Source of the DNA: DATAEG01 sp051001975
GTDB taxonomy: Bacteria; Actinomycetota; Actinomycetes; Mycobacteriales; Jatrophihabitantaceae
Direction: 5' to 3'
NCBI GenBank assembly: GCA_051001975.1
Contig: JBPCMU010000129.1
Location: forward strand, 7,811 to 71,810
DNA: 64,000 nt
The notes under the pieces are model-generated. The model saw only the letters and a list, made by a program, of their open reading frames with translations, ran no database searches and had not been told where the DNA came from. The translations under genes and the position numbers were made by a program. Position 1 is the first letter of the stretch; the number at the start of each line of letters is the position of its first letter. Shown here in pieces: positions 62,046 to 64,000 of this stretch.

Positions 62046-62213
62046 ATGGCCGTACTCGACATAATTCTGTTTGGCGAGTCAAAGCTGCTCGATTACGCAA
62101 AAAGTGCCGGCGTGCATGGTCCGTGGGAGATCTCCCCCGCTTCCTGGTGGCGCATCGGCACTGGAGTCCCCAACTGGCTGATCCTGTGGGAGCTCGCTCA
62201 TGGGGGTCGATGA
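62046..62213 (+). CDS. Small hypothetical protein (55 residues)
   Basis: ATG 62046 has AGGGA six bases upstream. The product MAVLDIILFGESKLLDYAKS continues with WEISPASWWRIGTGVPNWLI and LWELAHGGR. It is rich in Trp and hydrophobic residues and has no known domain. It may be an independent small gene, or the 5' part of a larger immunity or toxin-related gene now cut short. Confidence 0.45.
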   Translation: MAVLDIILFGESKLLDYAKSAGVHGPWEISPASWWRIGTGVPNWLILWELAHGGR

Positions 62214-62216
62214 TTG

Positions 62217-62510
62217 ATGCACCCCCGTCGTCGATACGATGCGTACCTACTGCCCTCGCGGATCAACACCGCAGCTCTTCGGAGGCTGGGATTCGCGAAG
62301 CACGCCGCGAGACGTCGAGAGCGAGAAGACTTCATCCGCGAGCAATTGAGAAAGGATACCGATGGCCAACAACGACGATCGGTGATGGCGCGTCTGTCTC
62401 GTGAATTGCGTATGATCGGAGGCCGACGTGACAAACGCCTGTCAAAGACACCTGTCCACGCGGACGCACCCAGAGAACTCCGGCACCTCAGCGGTGCGAG
62501 GTCGAGATAA
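62217..62510 (+). CDS. Small, very basic hypothetical protein (low confidence)
   Basis: 97 residues from ATG 62217, starting three bases after the stop of the previous small gene. The sequence is Arg-rich with mixed charge (KHAARRREREDFIREQLRKD, then RSVMARLSRELRMIGGRRDK). The ribosome site is poor (GGGGG ten bases upstream). Could be a decayed coding fragment; nothing recognisable. Confidence 0.25.
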   Translation: MHPRRRYDAYLLPSRINTAALRRLGFAKHAARRREREDFIREQLRKDTDGQQRRSVMARLSRELRMIGGRRDKRLSKTPVHADAPRELRHLSGARSR

Positions 62511-62614
62511 CCGCCGCCATCGTCGACCGACTCACCTTCGGCGGCAACATCATCGAAACCGGCACCGACTCCTACCGCCTCGCTCACACCAAAGCCCAAC
62601 AAGCTACCGCCTGA
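62504..62614 (+). pseudogene. 3' remnant of istB (IS21-family transposition helper ATPase)
   Basis: The frame reads EITAAIVDRLTFGGNIIETG then TDSYRLAHTKAQQATA and a TGA at 62612-62614. The A-I-V-D-R-L, I-x-E-T-G-x-D-S-Y-R-L pattern is the C-terminus of IS21-type IstB proteins. The frame upstream of 62432 is closed by TGA, so the ATPase core is missing. It marks an older IS21-type insertion or rearrangement in this accessory region. Confidence 0.6.
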
Positions 62615-62707
62615 CTCGCTGCGGTGACGGCGCGGTGCGTTGGAGTCCCGTAGCCCACGATGGACCGACGCGTGGGACACTCGATTTGATCGCAGGGAGG
62701 TGTTCAG

Positions 62708-62899
62708 ATGGTGAAGCAGACCCATGCCGTGAGTCGAACTTTCCAGGTCGAGTCAGATCAGGCGCGGCAGAGCCGCGGCGCCGCACCGGACCTGACTTGG
62801 GACGAGCATGGCGAAACACTTAAACGCAGCAGCCGCTGGGGCCGGCTCCTCGCGACCGGGCGCAGACTCCTACGACCACTGTCGCGACGATCGCACTAG
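62708..62899 (+). CDS. Small hypothetical protein (63 residues) with strong ribosome site
   Basis: ATG 62708 is preceded by AGGGAGG (62694-62700) at seven bases, the best Shine-Dalgarno sequence in this stretch. The product begins MVKQTHAVSRTFQVESDQAR, is hydrophilic in the middle (APDLTWDEHGETLKRSS) and basic at the end (RLLRPLSRRSH). No known family. Its TAG shares the palindrome CTAG (62896-62899) with the stop of the convergent secreted-protein gene. Confidence 0.5.
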   Translation: MVKQTHAVSRTFQVESDQARQSRGAAPDLTWDEHGETLKRSSRWGRLLATGRRLLRPLSRRSH

Positions 62900-63483
62900 G
62901 TTCCACACGCGAACCGTTGAGACTGAGATCCGCCGTACGTTGCCGTGCTACTTGACCACCCGCCCGCCGTTGTATACCCCTTTGCTTCGAGCTGGTAGTC
63001 GTACGTGCCCTGTCGCCCGCCGCCGCACGTAACGGTATAGGTAGTGATCAGGCCTCCGTCGCGGGTGAGCTGGGAATAGGTGTCATCACCATATCTCCGG
63101 TATCCGGACCAGCTGCTGCGCCAGAAGCCGGCCTTGGTCTGTTGCACACCGAACGCGCCGGTGCACATCTGATGCGTCGTGGCTTGCAGGGTGCTGTTCA
63201 CGCCGTAGGGAAGCGTCACCGGCCCTACAGCCAGCGAACAGTGCCAGCTCGCCGCCGGGGCGGCCTTTGCGTCGCTGCCCCAACTGATCTCGGTCCACCC
63301 TGGAGGTAGGTTCGCAAGAAACGCGGCCGATGTGGTTGAGGAAACCGAGACGACGGTGACCTTCACGCCGGCGGCGCTTACCGAACTCGAAGGCGCGGCC
63401 CCGGCTGGGCCGCCGGTGAGGATCGCCGTGGCGGCTAAGGCAACGACAGCTACTAACACGGTCGTTCTTCGGTGCAACCTCAC
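62896..63483 (-). CDS. Small secreted protein of unknown function
   Basis: 195 residues from GTG 63483, with AAGGAG seven bases upstream. Signal peptide TTVLVAVVALAATAILTGGPAGA, cleavage near residue 29. The mature part is beta-rich with four Cys (WHCSLAVG, HQMCTGAFG, YTVTCGGGRQG, FACGT), able to form two disulfides. The segment AFGVQQTKAGFWRSSWSGYRR is typical of small exported actinobacterial proteins. Function unknown. Confidence 0.75.
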   Translation of the reverse strand: MRLHRRTTVLVAVVALAATAILTGGPAGAAPSSSVSAAGVKVTVVSVSSTTSAAFLANLPPGWTEISWGSDAKAAPAASWHCSLAVGPVTLPYGVNSTLQATTHQMCTGAFGVQQTKAGFWRSSWSGYRRYGDDTYSQLTRDGGLITTYTVTCGGGRQGTYDYQLEAKGYTTAGGWSSSTATYGGSQSQRFACGT

Positions 63484-63633
63484 GTTGCACTCCTTCCGCA
63501 GAGAGGGATTCCGCCGTCCCCCGGCCGAGCGAAATGAATGCTCTCAACGTGGACCTATCACGCGCCCCGTCAATAGGCGCGCAAGCTTCTTTTGGGCCCC
63601 GCCGCCATCGGGTTGAAGCCCTGGATATCGCCG

Positions 63634-63812
63634 CTAAACCGGAATGGCTCGTCCCGGCAACGTGACGGTGATGATGTCGTGGGGGGCTGCAGCCTCTCTC
63701 AGACCGGATACCACCCCTGTCGTCCTGGAGAGCAACTTCTCACCAGCGGTCAGCTCGTACATGAGTTCCGGCAGTTTTGGTGTCCATGACCACGGAGAGG
63801 CCTTGGCCTGAC
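63634..63812 (-). pseudogene. 3' fragment of an unknown gene, cut by the IS3-type element
   Basis: From the element's left end (63813) down to TAG 63634 the frame encodes ASPWSWTPKLPELMYELTAG then EKLLSRTTGVVSGLREAAAP and HDIITVTLPGRAIPV. Its composition looks like real protein and there is no start before the element boundary. The 5' part would be beyond the element, outside the window. I do not recognise the family. Confidence 0.5.
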
Positions 63813-64000
63813 TGAACCGCCCCGGCGTGTCCGGAGGCTCCAGCCCTTGAGAAGGAGAGCCTGGGGTCATGTTACGTCATGGGAGCAACTACCCGCCGGA
63901 GGTGCGGGAGCGTGCGGTACGGATGGTCGCCGAGGTGCAGGGCGACTACCCGTCGCAGTGGGCGTCGATCACTGCGGTCGCGTCGAAGCTGGGCATCGGC
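63813..64000 (+). mobile_element. Left end of an IS3-family insertion sequence (runs off the window)
   Basis: The terminal sequence starts TGAACCGCCCCGGCGTGTCC at 63813, which fits the TGA-type ends of actinobacterial IS3 elements. It is followed 56 bases later by a transposase OrfA start. The right end, OrfB and target duplication are outside the window. Confidence 0.75.
63869..64000 (+). CDS. IS3-family transposase OrfA (partial)
   Basis: ATG 63869 with AAGGAG upstream. The visible 44 residues include NYPPEVRERAVRMVAE then QWASITAVASKLGIG, the HTH N-terminus of IS3-type OrfA proteins, which bind the element ends. The gene continues past the window edge. In this family OrfA and OrfB are normally joined by programmed frameshifting. 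Confidence 0.85.
   Translation, partial: MLRHGSNYPPEVRERAVRMVAEVQGDYPSQWASITAVASKLGIG

Noticed and set aside
61691..62062. Cys-rich minus-strand frame after the immunity gene
   Set aside because: Suggestive Cys spacing, but no ribosome site, overlap with the immunity gene end and no family match, so it is not called as a gene.
1..64000. CRISPR arrays, rRNA genes and replication origins
   Set aside because: No regularly spaced direct repeats, rRNA sequence or DnaA-box cluster was seen anywhere in the window.

Overview
The window is high-GC DNA with many GTG starts, 4-nt start/stop overlaps, type II tRNA-Ser, a TadA-associated protein next to tadA, DUF6069, LCP and PLL-propeller proteins. This fits a Gram-positive actinobacterium (Actinomycetes). 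The genus cannot be fixed from the sequence alone.

Region 1 (about 1-25.9 kb) is a cell-surface polysaccharide / wall teichoic acid locus. It opens with two paralogous large membrane proteins (the left one cut by the window edge) around a secreted SpoIID/LytB protein with a seven-repeat lectin-like propeller. Next come a frameshifted DUF6077-like membrane protein, a flippase-like integral membrane protein and an LpxA-like acyltransferase. The latter is divergent from a DegT aminotransferase plus Gfo/Idh/MocA dehydrogenase pair, an arrangement that suggests a 3-amino sugar nucleotide. A four-gene minus-strand operon (aminotransferase, epimerase, hexapeptide acetyltransferase, GT4) and lhgO follow. 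A second minus-strand operon (CDP-glycerol-transferase-like, CDP-alcohol phosphotransferase, GT2) is divergent from a plus-strand operon. That plus-strand operon encodes a fused ribitol-5-phosphate cytidylyltransferase/reductase, a membrane-anchored poly(polyol phosphate) polymerase and a TarP/TarS-like GT2. Together these last genes look like a poly(ribitol phosphate) pathway.

Region 2 (about 25.9-51.6 kb) is ordinary chromosome: CPBP protease, two MDR oxidoreductases, an acetylxylan-esterase-like hydrolase, DUF47-Pit phosphate uptake, TetR, an LCP ligase that could attach the teichoic acid, asparaginase II, tyrA and tadA. It also holds a two-ATPase/one-permease ABC exporter convergent with a DesK/DesR-type two-component system, and tRNAs for Phe, Asp, Glu, Ser and Lys. 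A phospholipase-D-like gene is broken by a pentanucleotide repeat next to a small HTH gene and tRNA-Lys.

Region 3 (about 51.6-64 kb) is accessory DNA. It starts with the 3' remnant of an HNH endonuclease gene and carries a two-gene secreted RHS system: a DNRLRE/LamG protein, then a 2103-residue RHS protein with a C-terminal domain resembling HYD1-type ADP-ribosyltransferase toxins. A 4-nt-overlapping putative immunity gene with an internal duplication follows. Downstream are small orphan genes, an IstB fragment, a small secreted protein and the left end of an IS3-family element that cuts off another gene.

All calls are made by reading the sequence; no database search was run.
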